This document shows positions 9,362 to 17,487 of a stretch of 64,000 nucleotides of DNA, in pieces. Every line of letters starts with the position of its first letter. Within the stretch, counting starts at the first letter, position 1. Position numbers and translations under genes: made by a program. Under the pieces are notes generated by a model. It was not told the origin of the DNA. It saw only the letters and a program-made list of their open reading frames with translations, and did not search any database. Origin of the DNA: Pelistega sp. (GTDB taxonomy: Bacteria; Pseudomonadota; Gammaproteobacteria; Burkholderiales; Burkholderiaceae_B); the NCBI GenBank assembly GCA_030538255.1, contig JAUNUI010000015.1, forward strand, positions 1 to 64,000, in the 5' to 3' direction.

Positions 9362-10438
9362 TTAAGCCACGGTTTTCTTGAGGGCAATGCCAAGATCTTC
9401 ATTCGGGACACTACGCACCACCGCCTCGCCAATGCTCTTCAGAAGGACAAACTTAATCTTGCCGCCAACCGACTTCTTATCCACTTGCATCAGCTCTAAC
9501 CACTTGCTGGTGCCTAGATTCGGCGCGACAACTGGGCAACCGATCGCATCTACCAGATGGCGCACACGGTCCACATCGGCGCGTGGGAAACCAAGCACCT
9601 GAGCCGATAACTCGGCTGCTTGCACCATGCCACAGCCGACAGCCTCACCATGTAACCACTTGCCATAGCCCATGGCATTCTCAATCGCATGACCGAAGGT
9701 ATGGCCGAGATTGAGAATCGCACGCAGTCCAGTCTCTTTCTCATCTTCACCCACCACATAGGCCTTCAATTCACATGAGCGTTGGATAGCATAGCTAATG
9801 GCTTCTTCATCAAGCTCACGCAATTTGCTCACATTCTGCTCACACCAGGCGAAGAACTCCGCATCTAATATCAAACCGTACTTAATAATTTCGGCCAAAC
9901 CTGCAGAAACTTCACGTGCGGGCAATGTCTTCAAGACATCAATATCGATATCCACGGCAATGGGTTGGTAAAAGGCACCGATCATATTCTTGCCAAGCGG
10001 ATGGTTCACCGCCGTCTTGCCACCCACTGACGAGTCCACTTGAGCTAATAAGGTTGTCGGCACTTGGACAAAGCGAATACCGCGCATATAGCTAGCAGCC
10101 GCATACCCTGCCATATCACCGACAACGCCCCCGCCGAAAGCCACAATCACGGCTTTACGGTCAATCTGACGCTCTAGCAAAAAGGTATAAATATCGTTCA
10201 AACTTTCGATATTCTTATACGCTTCGCCATCAGGCACTTCACAGATAAAGACTTTCTTGCCCGTTACGGCTAAAGACTTTTGGGCGGCTTCGCCATACAG
10301 TTCCAGAATGGTCGGATTGCTAATTAAAACAATCGCGCTAGCATCTTCTGGCACTGAAGTGGCCAACTGTTGAATGAGCTTGGGCGCAATATGAATACAA
10401 TATTGTGTGGTGTCTGTTTTAACGTGAACAATGCTCAT
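9362..10438 (-). CDS. aroB: 3-dehydroquinate synthase
   Basis: Converts DAHP to 3-dehydroquinate, the second step of the shikimate pathway. It uses NAD and a divalent metal. The 358-residue product has the NAD-binding FGGGVVGD (residues 101-108), the active-site stretch PTTLLAQVDSSVGGKTAVN (127-145), and the metal-ligand regions AGLAEIIKYGL, NLGHTFGHAIE and LHGEAVGCGM. Length matches the family. It follows aroK after 11 bp and has AAAGGAGA before the start, so the two are co-transcribed and probably co-regulated. Confidence 0.97.
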   Translation of the reverse strand: MSIVHVKTDTTQYCIHIAPKLIQQLATSVPEDASAIVLISNPTILELYGEAAQKSLAVTGKKVFICEVPDGEAYKNIESLNDIYTFLLERQIDRKAVIVAFGGGVVGDMAGYAAASYMRGIRFVQVPTTLLAQVDSSVGGKTAVNHPLGKNMIGAFYQPIAVDIDIDVLKTLPAREVSAGLAEIIKYGLILDAEFFAWCEQNVSKLRELDEEAISYAIQRSCELKAYVVGEDEKETGLRAILNLGHTFGHAIENAMGYGKWLHGEAVGCGMVQAAELSAQVLGFPRADVDRVRHLVDAIGCPVVAPNLGTSKWLELMQVDKKSVGGKIKFVLLKSIGEAVVRSVPNEDLGIALKKTVA

Positions 10439-10449
10439 TCAGATCTCCT

Positions 10450-10992
10450 TTAACGTAAATAGTTCTTTAATTGCTTGAGGACACTTTGAATGGAACCAGT
10501 ACCAGTTTCGATGGTGACCGTTGCCAGTCGTTCGTAAATGGCAGCACGAGCATCTAATAGTTCACGCAAGCGTTCGCGGGGATTATCCGTTTGTAATAAG
10601 GGACGATTGGGGTCGCGAGCGACACGACGAAACAACTCATCAACATTCGCCTTGAGGTAAACCACATGGTCACTCTGTTGTAGAACTTCTTGATTTTCAG
10701 CCTTCAAGACTGCACCACCACCTGTTGCCAAAACCACATTGTGTTGTTTTGCTACCTCTTTCAGTGTTGCTGTTTCTCGCTTGCGAAAGCCCTCCTCACC
10801 CTCAATATCAAAAATTGTTGGGATGGCTACGCCACAGCGACGAACAATCTCATGATCTAAGTCAATAAAGTCTCGACCCAATTCACGTGCTAATGCTTTA
10901 CCAATGGTTGTCTTTCCTGCCCCCATCATGCCTATAAAAATTATGGTCTGCTCGGGTTTTAACTGAGTATATTCTGCGGCTTTTTCTGTCAT
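10450..10992 (-). CDS. aroK: Shikimate kinase
   Basis: Phosphorylates shikimate with ATP in the shikimate pathway. The Walker A motif GMMGAGKTT lies at residues 21-29, DLDHEI near 44-49 supplies the Mg/substrate aspartates, and GGGAVL follows. I place the start at 10992 (MTEKAAEYTQLK), giving 180 residues. An in-frame ATG 51 bp upstream (11043) would add an N-terminal extension atypical of the family. Neither start has a good ribosome-binding site. It is the first gene of aroK-aroB-dgt and divergent from the PBP1a gene. Confidence 0.95.
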   Translation of the reverse strand: MTEKAAEYTQLKPEQTIIFIGMMGAGKTTIGKALARELGRDFIDLDHEIVRRCGVAIPTIFDIEGEEGFRKRETATLKEVAKQHNVVLATGGGAVLKAENQEVLQQSDHVVYLKANVDELFRRVARDPNRPLLQTDNPRERLRELLDARAAIYERLATVTIETGTGSIQSVLKQLKNYLR

Positions 10993-11141
10993 GTATCTAA
11001 TTGCAATTTTTGCACTTGTTTCGCTCTTATTAAATATTAACATTTAGCGTAGTATAAATGGCGACAAAAGTATAAGAATAGTTACAAGATAATCTTGTTT
11101 TTTCGGTGCATTTTTTGCGCTAACAGATTAAAATCTCGCAT

Positions 11142-13577
11142 ATGAATACACAAGCATCCCCCCAAGCAAATAAGCATCGCGGCTCATTCTTTAGCCGCTT
11201 TATTCTAAAGCCGCTGTTCTTTATGATCGGTATCGGTATGTGTCTCGTGTTGCTCGCTGTTTTAGCGGTCACGCTCACCTGGCCTAACCTACCCGATCTG
11301 AAGGCGATGACGGATTATCGTCCACGCATTCCCTTGCGTATATACTCAGCCGATAAGGTCTTATTGGCAGAGTATGGCGATGAGCGCCGTAATGTCTTGA
11401 ACTTGCAGGAAATTCCTGAAGTGATGCGCAAAGCTATCCTAGCGGCCGAAGATGATAACTTCTATAGCCACGGCGGTGTTGACTGGTCTGGCGTGGGGCG
11501 TGCGGTTCTTGCCAACCTCACGACTGGTGCTAAGGCGCAAGGGGCGAGTACGATTACGATGCAGGTTGCACGTAACTTCTACCTATCTTCCGAGAAGTCT
11601 TTTATTCGTAAATTCTACGAACTTTTACTGACCTATAAAATTGAAAGCACCCTGACTAAGGATCAGATTCTAGAGCTGTATATGAATCAGATTTACTTAG
11701 GTCATCGCTCTTACGGTTTTGCGGCAGCAGCGCGTACCTATTTTAATAAGTCCTTAGCCGATGTCAGTATTGCGGAAGCGGCGATTTTAGCCAGTGTGCC
11801 GAAGTCTCCTTCACGTACCAACCCGCGTTCGAATCTTGAAGCCACTAAGGTCCGTCAGCACTATGTACTCGACCGTATGCTTAAGCTCAACTATATTAGC
11901 CAAGCGGAATATGACCAGGCTAAAGCGGAAGAAATTATTGTCAGCTCACGCGACCAAGGCGCGCCTGAATATAAGATTGCACGTCACGGTCAATATGTGG
12001 CCGAGTTAGCTCGTCAGTTAATGTTTAACCAGTACCAAGATAATGTCTATGGTCGTGGTTTGAATGTCTACACCACCGTGCACTCACAAGACCAACAGAA
12101 TGCCTACGACGCAGTGCGTAGCGGCATCTTAAACTACACGCGCCGTAAAGCTTACACAGGTCCTGCTGAGCAATTAGGCCTGCCTGAAGGTCTTGAGAAC
12201 GATAATAAGAAGATGGCAGAGTTTATCCAGGATGTTCGTGAGAAACACCCTGATAGTGATGAAATCTTAGCGGCCGTGGTGCTTTCTGCTAGCAATAGTA
12301 AAGTGGTTCTCATGCGTGAAGCTGGTAAGCCGATCGAACTCACCGGTAATTCTCTGAATAATGCCCGTCGTTCTCTGGCGGCTAATGTCAGTGAGTCACG
12401 TCGTATTAAGCGTGGCTCAGTAGTCTATATTGAGAAGATAAAAGACAGCTGGAGTATTATTAATTTACCATTGGTGCAAGGTGCTTTTGTCGCGCTGAAT
12501 CCTGAAGACGGTGCTATCCAATCTATGATCGGTGGCTTTGACTTCCACTTAGGCGACTTTAACCGTGTCACCCAAGCTTGGCGTCAACCAGGTTCGACCT
12601 ATAAGCCGTTCGTCTATGCGGCCGGGCTTGAACGTGGCTTAACACCTGAAACCAATGTATCGGATATGCCTTTTGTTCTGTCCGCGCGCCAGACTGGTAG
12701 TAAGCCATGGCAGCCGAAGAACTATGGTGATTCTTATACACCAAGCCAAACCTTACGCAACGGTATGTACAAATCGAAGAATATGGTCTCTATTCGTATT
12801 CTCGAAGCGGTCGGTCCAGATTTTGCGATGGAGTTTATCTCACGCTTTGGCTTTGATCCTAAGCGCCAACCACCTAAGGGTGCTTATCTGACCATGGCGC
12901 TCGGTGCCGGTAGCGTAACCCCTCTACAGATGGCGGGCGCCTATTCAGTGTTCGCGAACGGTGGTTTTAGAATCAATCCCTATATCATCACTCACGTTGT
13001 TGACTCCAATGGCGTGACGATTATGCAAGCTCAGCCTCTGAAAGCAGGTGATGAAGCTCACCGCGTAATTGATGCACGTACGGCTTATGTAATGAATGAC
13101 ATCTTACGTGGTGTCGCACGCTCAGGAACCGCAGCGCGTACGCAAGCGACCTTAAAGCGCAATGATATCGCCGGTAAGACAGGTACCACCAACCGTTCGT
13201 TCGACGCGTGGTTTGTTGGCTATACGCCAAAATTAGTTGGTGTATCTTGGTTAGGCTTTGACCAACCGAGCTCACTCGGTGATCGCGAGACGGGTGGCGG
13301 TGCAGCAATGCCAATCTGGATGAGCTATATGAGTAAGGCACTGAAGAATGTACCTGTAGTACAGCCTGGCAAAATGCCTGCTGGCTTAACTAAGTCTGGG
13401 AATAACTTTTACTACAAAGAGTTCCCACAAGGCAAGGCCATCACTAGCCTTGGTGCAGGTGCAGGCACTGGTGCCGCTCCAGGTGGTGCCAAGCCAGCAC
13501 AGCAACGTAAGAACGATGCGATTGGTGATTTGATTCAGTCCTTCAACCCAACAGGTGGGCCACCGATTCGCTTCTAA
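11142..13577 (+). CDS. mrcA: Bifunctional penicillin-binding protein 1A
   Basis: Class A PBP that polymerises and cross-links peptidoglycan in the periplasm. The order is a cytoplasmic tail, a membrane anchor (about residues 21-46), the glycosyltransferase domain with catalytic Glu in AAEDDNFYSHGG (Glu103) and GASTITMQVARN, then an OB-like insert and the transpeptidase. The transpeptidase has STYK (catalytic Ser485), SKNM, and GKTGTTN. Its 811 residues are close to the usual 800-850. The C-terminal tail is Gly/Ala/Pro-rich. It lies opposite the aroK operon, as PBP1a genes often do. The start codon lacks a clear ribosome-binding site. Confidence 0.97.
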   Translation: MNTQASPQANKHRGSFFSRFILKPLFFMIGIGMCLVLLAVLAVTLTWPNLPDLKAMTDYRPRIPLRIYSADKVLLAEYGDERRNVLNLQEIPEVMRKAILAAEDDNFYSHGGVDWSGVGRAVLANLTTGAKAQGASTITMQVARNFYLSSEKSFIRKFYELLLTYKIESTLTKDQILELYMNQIYLGHRSYGFAAAARTYFNKSLADVSIAEAAILASVPKSPSRTNPRSNLEATKVRQHYVLDRMLKLNYISQAEYDQAKAEEIIVSSRDQGAPEYKIARHGQYVAELARQLMFNQYQDNVYGRGLNVYTTVHSQDQQNAYDAVRSGILNYTRRKAYTGPAEQLGLPEGLENDNKKMAEFIQDVREKHPDSDEILAAVVLSASNSKVVLMREAGKPIELTGNSLNNARRSLAANVSESRRIKRGSVVYIEKIKDSWSIINLPLVQGAFVALNPEDGAIQSMIGGFDFHLGDFNRVTQAWRQPGSTYKPFVYAAGLERGLTPETNVSDMPFVLSARQTGSKPWQPKNYGDSYTPSQTLRNGMYKSKNMVSIRILEAVGPDFAMEFISRFGFDPKRQPPKGAYLTMALGAGSVTPLQMAGAYSVFANGGFRINPYIITHVVDSNGVTIMQAQPLKAGDEAHRVIDARTAYVMNDILRGVARSGTAARTQATLKRNDIAGKTGTTNRSFDAWFVGYTPKLVGVSWLGFDQPSSLGDRETGGGAAMPIWMSYMSKALKNVPVVQPGKMPAGLTKSGNNFYYKEFPQGKAITSLGAGAGTGAAPGGAKPAQQRKNDAIGDLIQSFNPTGGPPIRF

Positions 13578-13633
13578 GTATTGTCACCTCCTCAGCCTAG
13601 ACAGAGGTATGTGACTCTACAATCAGCCCATAG

Positions 13634-13669
13634 AAAAAGCCTTCACCGTAAAAAAGTGAAGGCTTTTTT
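13634..13669 (+). terminator. Bidirectional terminator between mrcA and cyaY
   Basis: AAAAAGCCTTCAC and GTGAAGGCTTTTTT form a long stem around an A-rich loop, with T runs on both strands. It can end mrcA (plus) and cyaY (minus), which converge here. Confidence 0.93.
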
Positions 13670-13719
13670 CATATAGACAGAAATGGTCTGTGCAGAAATT
13701 GAACACACCAACCTGGGAA

Positions 13720-14055
13720 TCAAGCCTCAATCGTCACCACTAAGTCACGACCGACAATCTCGGTACAGCGGAAACTAATTTGCTCAGCCAAGTTCGGACC
13801 ACCGCGTGTATCCACCCATGTTTCACCCTCAAGACGATAGTGAAAAGCCCCTGTTGGTGCCGCTAACCACATCTCTTGCAAAGGTGTCTGGGCGTTTACC
13901 ACCACATGGCTCTTAGCATTAAACACCAAGGTTAAGACCTGGCCTTCACGATTCGCATCAACATCAATATCTAAATGCTCAAACCAGCCCTCGGCTTGGT
14001 CTTCAATTTGGTCTAAAATATTGTCTGCACGGACAAGAAATTCGGTTTCTGTCAT
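13720..14055 (-). CDS. cyaY: Iron-sulfur cluster assembly protein CyaY (frataxin homologue)
   Basis: Frataxin-family iron-binding modulator of Fe-S cluster assembly. The 111-residue product has the typical acidic N-terminal helix (MTETEFLVRADNILDQIEDQAE), then a beta-sheet with GQVLTLVF and the family's TPLQEMWLAAPTGAFHY region. Length is normal for bacterial CyaY. It is divergent from the lptM-lysA pair, with 38 bp between the start codons, a neighbourhood shared with many proteobacteria. Confidence 0.93.
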   Translation of the reverse strand: MTETEFLVRADNILDQIEDQAEGWFEHLDIDVDANREGQVLTLVFNAKSHVVVNAQTPLQEMWLAAPTGAFHYRLEGETWVDTRGGPNLAEQISFRCTEIVGRDLVVTIEA

Positions 14056-14093
14056 AATAAAACTCTTTAAATCAAACTATTAGGGATTCTTAC

Positions 14094-14387
14094 GTGTCTG
14101 CTTTCACTATAACACGCCGACAAGCCTCTATTGTAACTCTGATTGTCATCAGCACGATGATATCTGCTTGTGGCTATAAAGCTCCCGTATATTACCCCAC
14201 ACAAGCGCAAAAAGACCAAATAGCTGCGCGCGAAGCAAGGATTAAGGCCCGCAAGGAAGCCGCAAAGCAGAAGAAAGCCGAGGAAAAAGCCGCCGCGAAA
14301 GCTAAAGAGGCCGAGGAACGAGCCAAAGAGGCCGCCGCTAAGGCACAAGCAGAAGCGGAAAAGCCTGTGTTCCGCACGACGAACTAG
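14094..14387 (+). CDS. lptM: LptM-like small lipoprotein
   Basis: Short outer-membrane lipoprotein. It starts at GTG with AGGGA upstream. A signal sequence ends in a lipobox, MISAC, followed by GYKAPVYYP, which matches the LptM (YifL) family. In other bacteria that protein helps the LptD/LptE lipopolysaccharide translocon mature. The remaining 60 residues are a highly charged Lys/Glu/Ala helix, longer than in E. coli LptM. It lies upstream of lysA and divergent from cyaY, the classic context. The assignment to the LptM family is good; a role in LPS transport is inferred. Confidence 0.85.
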   Translation: MSAFTITRRQASIVTLIVISTMISACGYKAPVYYPTQAQKDQIAAREARIKARKEAAKQKKAEEKAAAKAKEAEERAKEAAAKAQAEAEKPVFRTTN

Positions 14388-14647
14388 TAGGCTGTTCCTT
14401 ATGTATGTCCTTATGAATCTCTTTATGTTACAGGAAAGAATGAGCTTGTAACTATTGTTAGACTTCGAAATCATGACTTTATAAGTTGCTCGCTGGCATA
14501 ACTAAATGCCATGAACTGAAGCGATGACGCTAGACCAGGACTCTATAACTTATGTACATACTACAATGCCCTGCTAAGCTTATGACTTTATAATTAACGA
14601 ATATTCCATTACTCTCAGATTTATCTCGTATTTAAGCAAGTGAAATT

Positions 14648-15940
14648 ATGACCATCTCAACCCCACGTTCTGCACCCACTCCTGCTGGTAGCCCTTTTAT
14701 CCATTATCAAGATAATCAATTATTGATGGAGCAAGTTTCTCTCAAGGAACTGGCTCAGCTGTATGGCACGCCACTCTATGTTTATTCAAGAGCTGCCTTA
14801 CAAGCTGCGTGGCAGCGCTACCAAGAGGCTAGCGAGCTAGGTGATGTGGTTGTCTGCTTTGGTATGAAAGCCAACTCTAATCTCGCCATCCTGCAAGAAT
14901 TTTCCCGTCTTGGTGCAGGTTTTGATTTGGTGTCTGGTGGTGAACTTGCTCGTGCCCTGAAAGCAGGGGCCGATGCGAGCAAGATTGTCTTCTCAGGCGT
15001 GGGTAAACAAGCTTGGGAAATTGAAGCGGGCCTGCAGGCCAAGATTAAGTGCTTCAATGTTGAATCAATCCCTGAGTTAGATTTAATTTCAGCTGTAGCC
15101 ACACGCATGGGCGTATCTGCACCGATTTCCTTACGCGTGAATCCTGACGTCGATGCTAAAACTCACCCATATATTTCAACCGGCCTGAAAGAAAATAAAT
15201 TCGGCATTGATATTCTCTTAGCACCTGAAGTCTATTCCTATGCCAAGACGCTACCAGGTCTGGATGTGGTCGGTGTGGACTGCCATATCGGCTCACAAAT
15301 TACTGAGATGTCACCTTTCTTAGATGCCGCTGATAAATTAATTGATCTCTTAGATCGTCTACGCGAACAAGATATTCAACTACATCATGTGGACATCGGG
15401 GGCGGTTTAGGTATTCGCTATACCAATGAAGAGCCTGTACATCCTAAGGATTTAGTCGCCAAAATCTTAGAGAAATTACGTCAACGCGGTTATCAAGACA
15501 TGCAATTGGTGATGGAGCCAGGTCGCTCACTGGTCGGCAATTCTGGCCTACTCTTGAGTCAAGTGCAGTTTGTTAAAACCACCGAAGCACGCAATTTTGC
15601 GATTGTTGATGCGGCAATGAACGACCTCTTACGCCCGACCCTATACGATGCCTACCATGGCGTCCTTGCCTTAGAACATAAAGCAGGTGAAGCCCAAACT
15701 TATGATGTGGTGGGACCTATCTGTGAAAGTGGCGACTGGTTAGCCAAGCAACGTGACTTAGTGATTGAAGCCGGTGACTTCTTAGCGGTTGAATCAGCTG
15801 GCGCCTATGGCTTTACCATGGCCAGCCAATACAACACCCGCCCACGTGCTGCTGAGGTCTTAGTCGACGGCGACAAGCACTACTTAATTCGTGAGCGCGA
15901 GACCTTCGAGCATATCTATGGTTTGGATCGTATGCTCTAA
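14648..15940 (+). CDS. lysA: Diaminopimelate decarboxylase
   Basis: PLP enzyme that makes lysine from meso-diaminopimelate in the last step of lysine synthesis. The 430-residue product shows the fold-III PLP lysine near the N terminus (CFGMKANSN), the SGGEL and HIGSQI motifs, GGGLGI, EPGRSLVG, and the C-terminal CESGDWLA and AGAYGFTMASQYN sequences that complete the active site across the dimer. Length is normal. It sits 260 bp after lptM; no strong promoter could be fixed in that gap. Confidence 0.97.
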   Translation: MTISTPRSAPTPAGSPFIHYQDNQLLMEQVSLKELAQLYGTPLYVYSRAALQAAWQRYQEASELGDVVVCFGMKANSNLAILQEFSRLGAGFDLVSGGELARALKAGADASKIVFSGVGKQAWEIEAGLQAKIKCFNVESIPELDLISAVATRMGVSAPISLRVNPDVDAKTHPYISTGLKENKFGIDILLAPEVYSYAKTLPGLDVVGVDCHIGSQITEMSPFLDAADKLIDLLDRLREQDIQLHHVDIGGGLGIRYTNEEPVHPKDLVAKILEKLRQRGYQDMQLVMEPGRSLVGNSGLLLSQVQFVKTTEARNFAIVDAAMNDLLRPTLYDAYHGVLALEHKAGEAQTYDVVGPICESGDWLAKQRDLVIEAGDFLAVESAGAYGFTMASQYNTRPRAAEVLVDGDKHYLIRERETFEHIYGLDRML

Positions 15941-15973
15941 ACGCACAGCATAAAACTTAAAGCCTCAAAGCAG

Positions 15974-16007
15974 AAAGGACGCCAGATTAGTGAATCAGCG
16001 TCCTTTT
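15974..16007 (+). terminator. Terminator downstream of lysA
   Basis: AAAGGACGC and GCGTCCTTT form a 9-bp stem around a 15-base loop, ending in TTTT. It lies 34 bp past the lysA stop. Confidence 0.85.
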
Positions 16008-16075
16008 ACGTATTCTTATCCTAGACAAAACCATGGGCCTTCATTCCCTCGCAAGCGAATTCTTGTCTACAAAAC

Positions 16076-16115
16076 AATAATGGCGTGCTATCAATTCAGC
16101 ACGCCATTATTTATT
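16076..16115 (-). terminator. Bidirectional terminator downstream of ccsB
   Basis: AATAATGGCGTGCT and AGCACGCCATTATT form a perfect 14-bp stem with an 8-base loop. On the minus strand it ends in TTATTGTTTTG, 20 bp past the ccsB stop; on the plus strand it backs up the lysA terminator. Confidence 0.9.
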
Positions 16116-16135
16116 CTCAGTTACTCTCTACTGCC

Positions 16136-17485
16136 CTACAACTCACCATAAGAGTGTAAGCCCGACAAGAAGATATTTACCCCGATAAAGGCAAAAGTCG
16201 TAATCACTAGACCCACCAGCGCCCAATAAGCTGCGACCGTACCACGCATGCCTTTCATTAAGCGCAAGTGCAACCAAGCCGCATAGTTCAACCACACCAC
16301 CAGAGCCCAAGTTTCTTTCGGGTCCCATTGCCAGTAAGTACCCCAGGCATCCGCTGCCCACAAAGCACCTAATACGGTGGCCACAGTGAAGAAAGCAAAG
16401 CCAATGGAAATCGCGCGATACATCACGTCATCAAGCACTTCGAAAGAAGGCAGACTGGCGGCAATTCGCTTACGCATCATTAAAATTAAGGCCACGATGA
16501 TAACACTAATACCGAAATACACAACCCAGAAAATTGATGCTTCTCCGCGATCGCTAAAGATAAACGCCTCCGCAATTAAAGCGGCACCGACTAAGAGTAG
16601 AGGAATCATCGGACGCCATGAGGTCGTCTCACCGTGATGCTTGACCATATAGGCAAAGCCCACCATCGCCGCCAAAGCGAAGGTACCATAACCGATAAAG
16701 TTAGCCGGTACATGTAACTTCATCCACCAGCTGTTTAAGGCATTATTTAATGGTGTAATCGTCGCCGCATCACGCTCGAAGGTGTACCATAATAAGAAAA
16801 TCACGGCCGATGAAACCACTAATAGGACAAAGCCGCCCAAAGCACGGGTGTTATAACGCTTCTCGTAATAGAGATAGAACACCGCAGTGATCAAACAGAA
16901 TAAGACAAAGACTTCATACAGATTACTGACAGGGATGTGACCCATATCCGCTGCAATTAAGTGGCCTTCGCGCCAACGCACTAAGAGACCGACAAAGCCC
17001 ATCACTACACCCGACCAGGTAAATATTGTACCCATCCAGGCAAAGCGTGGTGCGAAATAAGAAATCCAATACATCACGGTGGCCATAAAGAACATGGCAC
17101 ACATCCACAAGATCGCCGATTGTGAAGAGATTAAATACTTCAGTAAAAACTTGGTATTGGCATGATCTAAATTACCGTCATACAACCAAATTGCCAACAA
17201 GGCAATTAAGCCTACCCCAATGATGAGCGTGCGTAATGGGCGCCAGAGCCACCCCATCCACACCAAGAAGAATACGGTGCCACCGAGGATATACTTTTCG
17301 TAAATATCCATCGCATCAGGCCATGTTTGTAGAGCGTAGTAGGCACCCACAGCTAGAACGAGGAAGAAAGCGATATCGGTCCAATTAAATCGGCCACGCA
17401 TAGAATGCTGATCAACAGGCTGCTCTTGCCACTTTGCCGATGGGGCTTGGAATGCAGCAGGTTTATTAATGACATTTTCAGACAT
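16136..17485 (-). CDS. ccsB: Cytochrome c biogenesis protein CcsB/ResC (CcsA type, WWD domain)
   Basis: Integral membrane heme-handling subunit of system II cytochrome c maturation. With ResB it moves heme out of the cell and attaches it to apocytochrome CXXCH motifs. The 449-residue product has many membrane helices and a C-terminal half bearing the tryptophan-rich WWD segment (WGTYWQWDPKETWALVVWL), flanked by the histidines expected for external heme. It begins 2 bp after the resB stop, so the two are translated from one message. Naming varies: this is CcsA in some species. Confidence 0.94.
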   Translation of the reverse strand: MSENVINKPAAFQAPSAKWQEQPVDQHSMRGRFNWTDIAFFLVLAVGAYYALQTWPDAMDIYEKYILGGTVFFLVWMGWLWRPLRTLIIGVGLIALLAIWLYDGNLDHANTKFLLKYLISSQSAILWMCAMFFMATVMYWISYFAPRFAWMGTIFTWSGVVMGFVGLLVRWREGHLIAADMGHIPVSNLYEVFVLFCLITAVFYLYYEKRYNTRALGGFVLLVVSSAVIFLLWYTFERDAATITPLNNALNSWWMKLHVPANFIGYGTFALAAMVGFAYMVKHHGETTSWRPMIPLLLVGAALIAEAFIFSDRGEASIFWVVYFGISVIIVALILMMRKRIAASLPSFEVLDDVMYRAISIGFAFFTVATVLGALWAADAWGTYWQWDPKETWALVVWLNYAAWLHLRLMKGMRGTVAAYWALVGLVITTFAFIGVNIFLSGLHSYGEL

Positions 17486-17487
17486 AT

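Noticed and set aside
14067-14474. 135-codon frame opposite lptM, rich in Phe, Gly and Leu
   Set aside because: It is the antisense image of the Lys/Glu/Ala-rich lipoprotein tail; lptM has the lipobox, the right neighbours and a ribosome-binding site.
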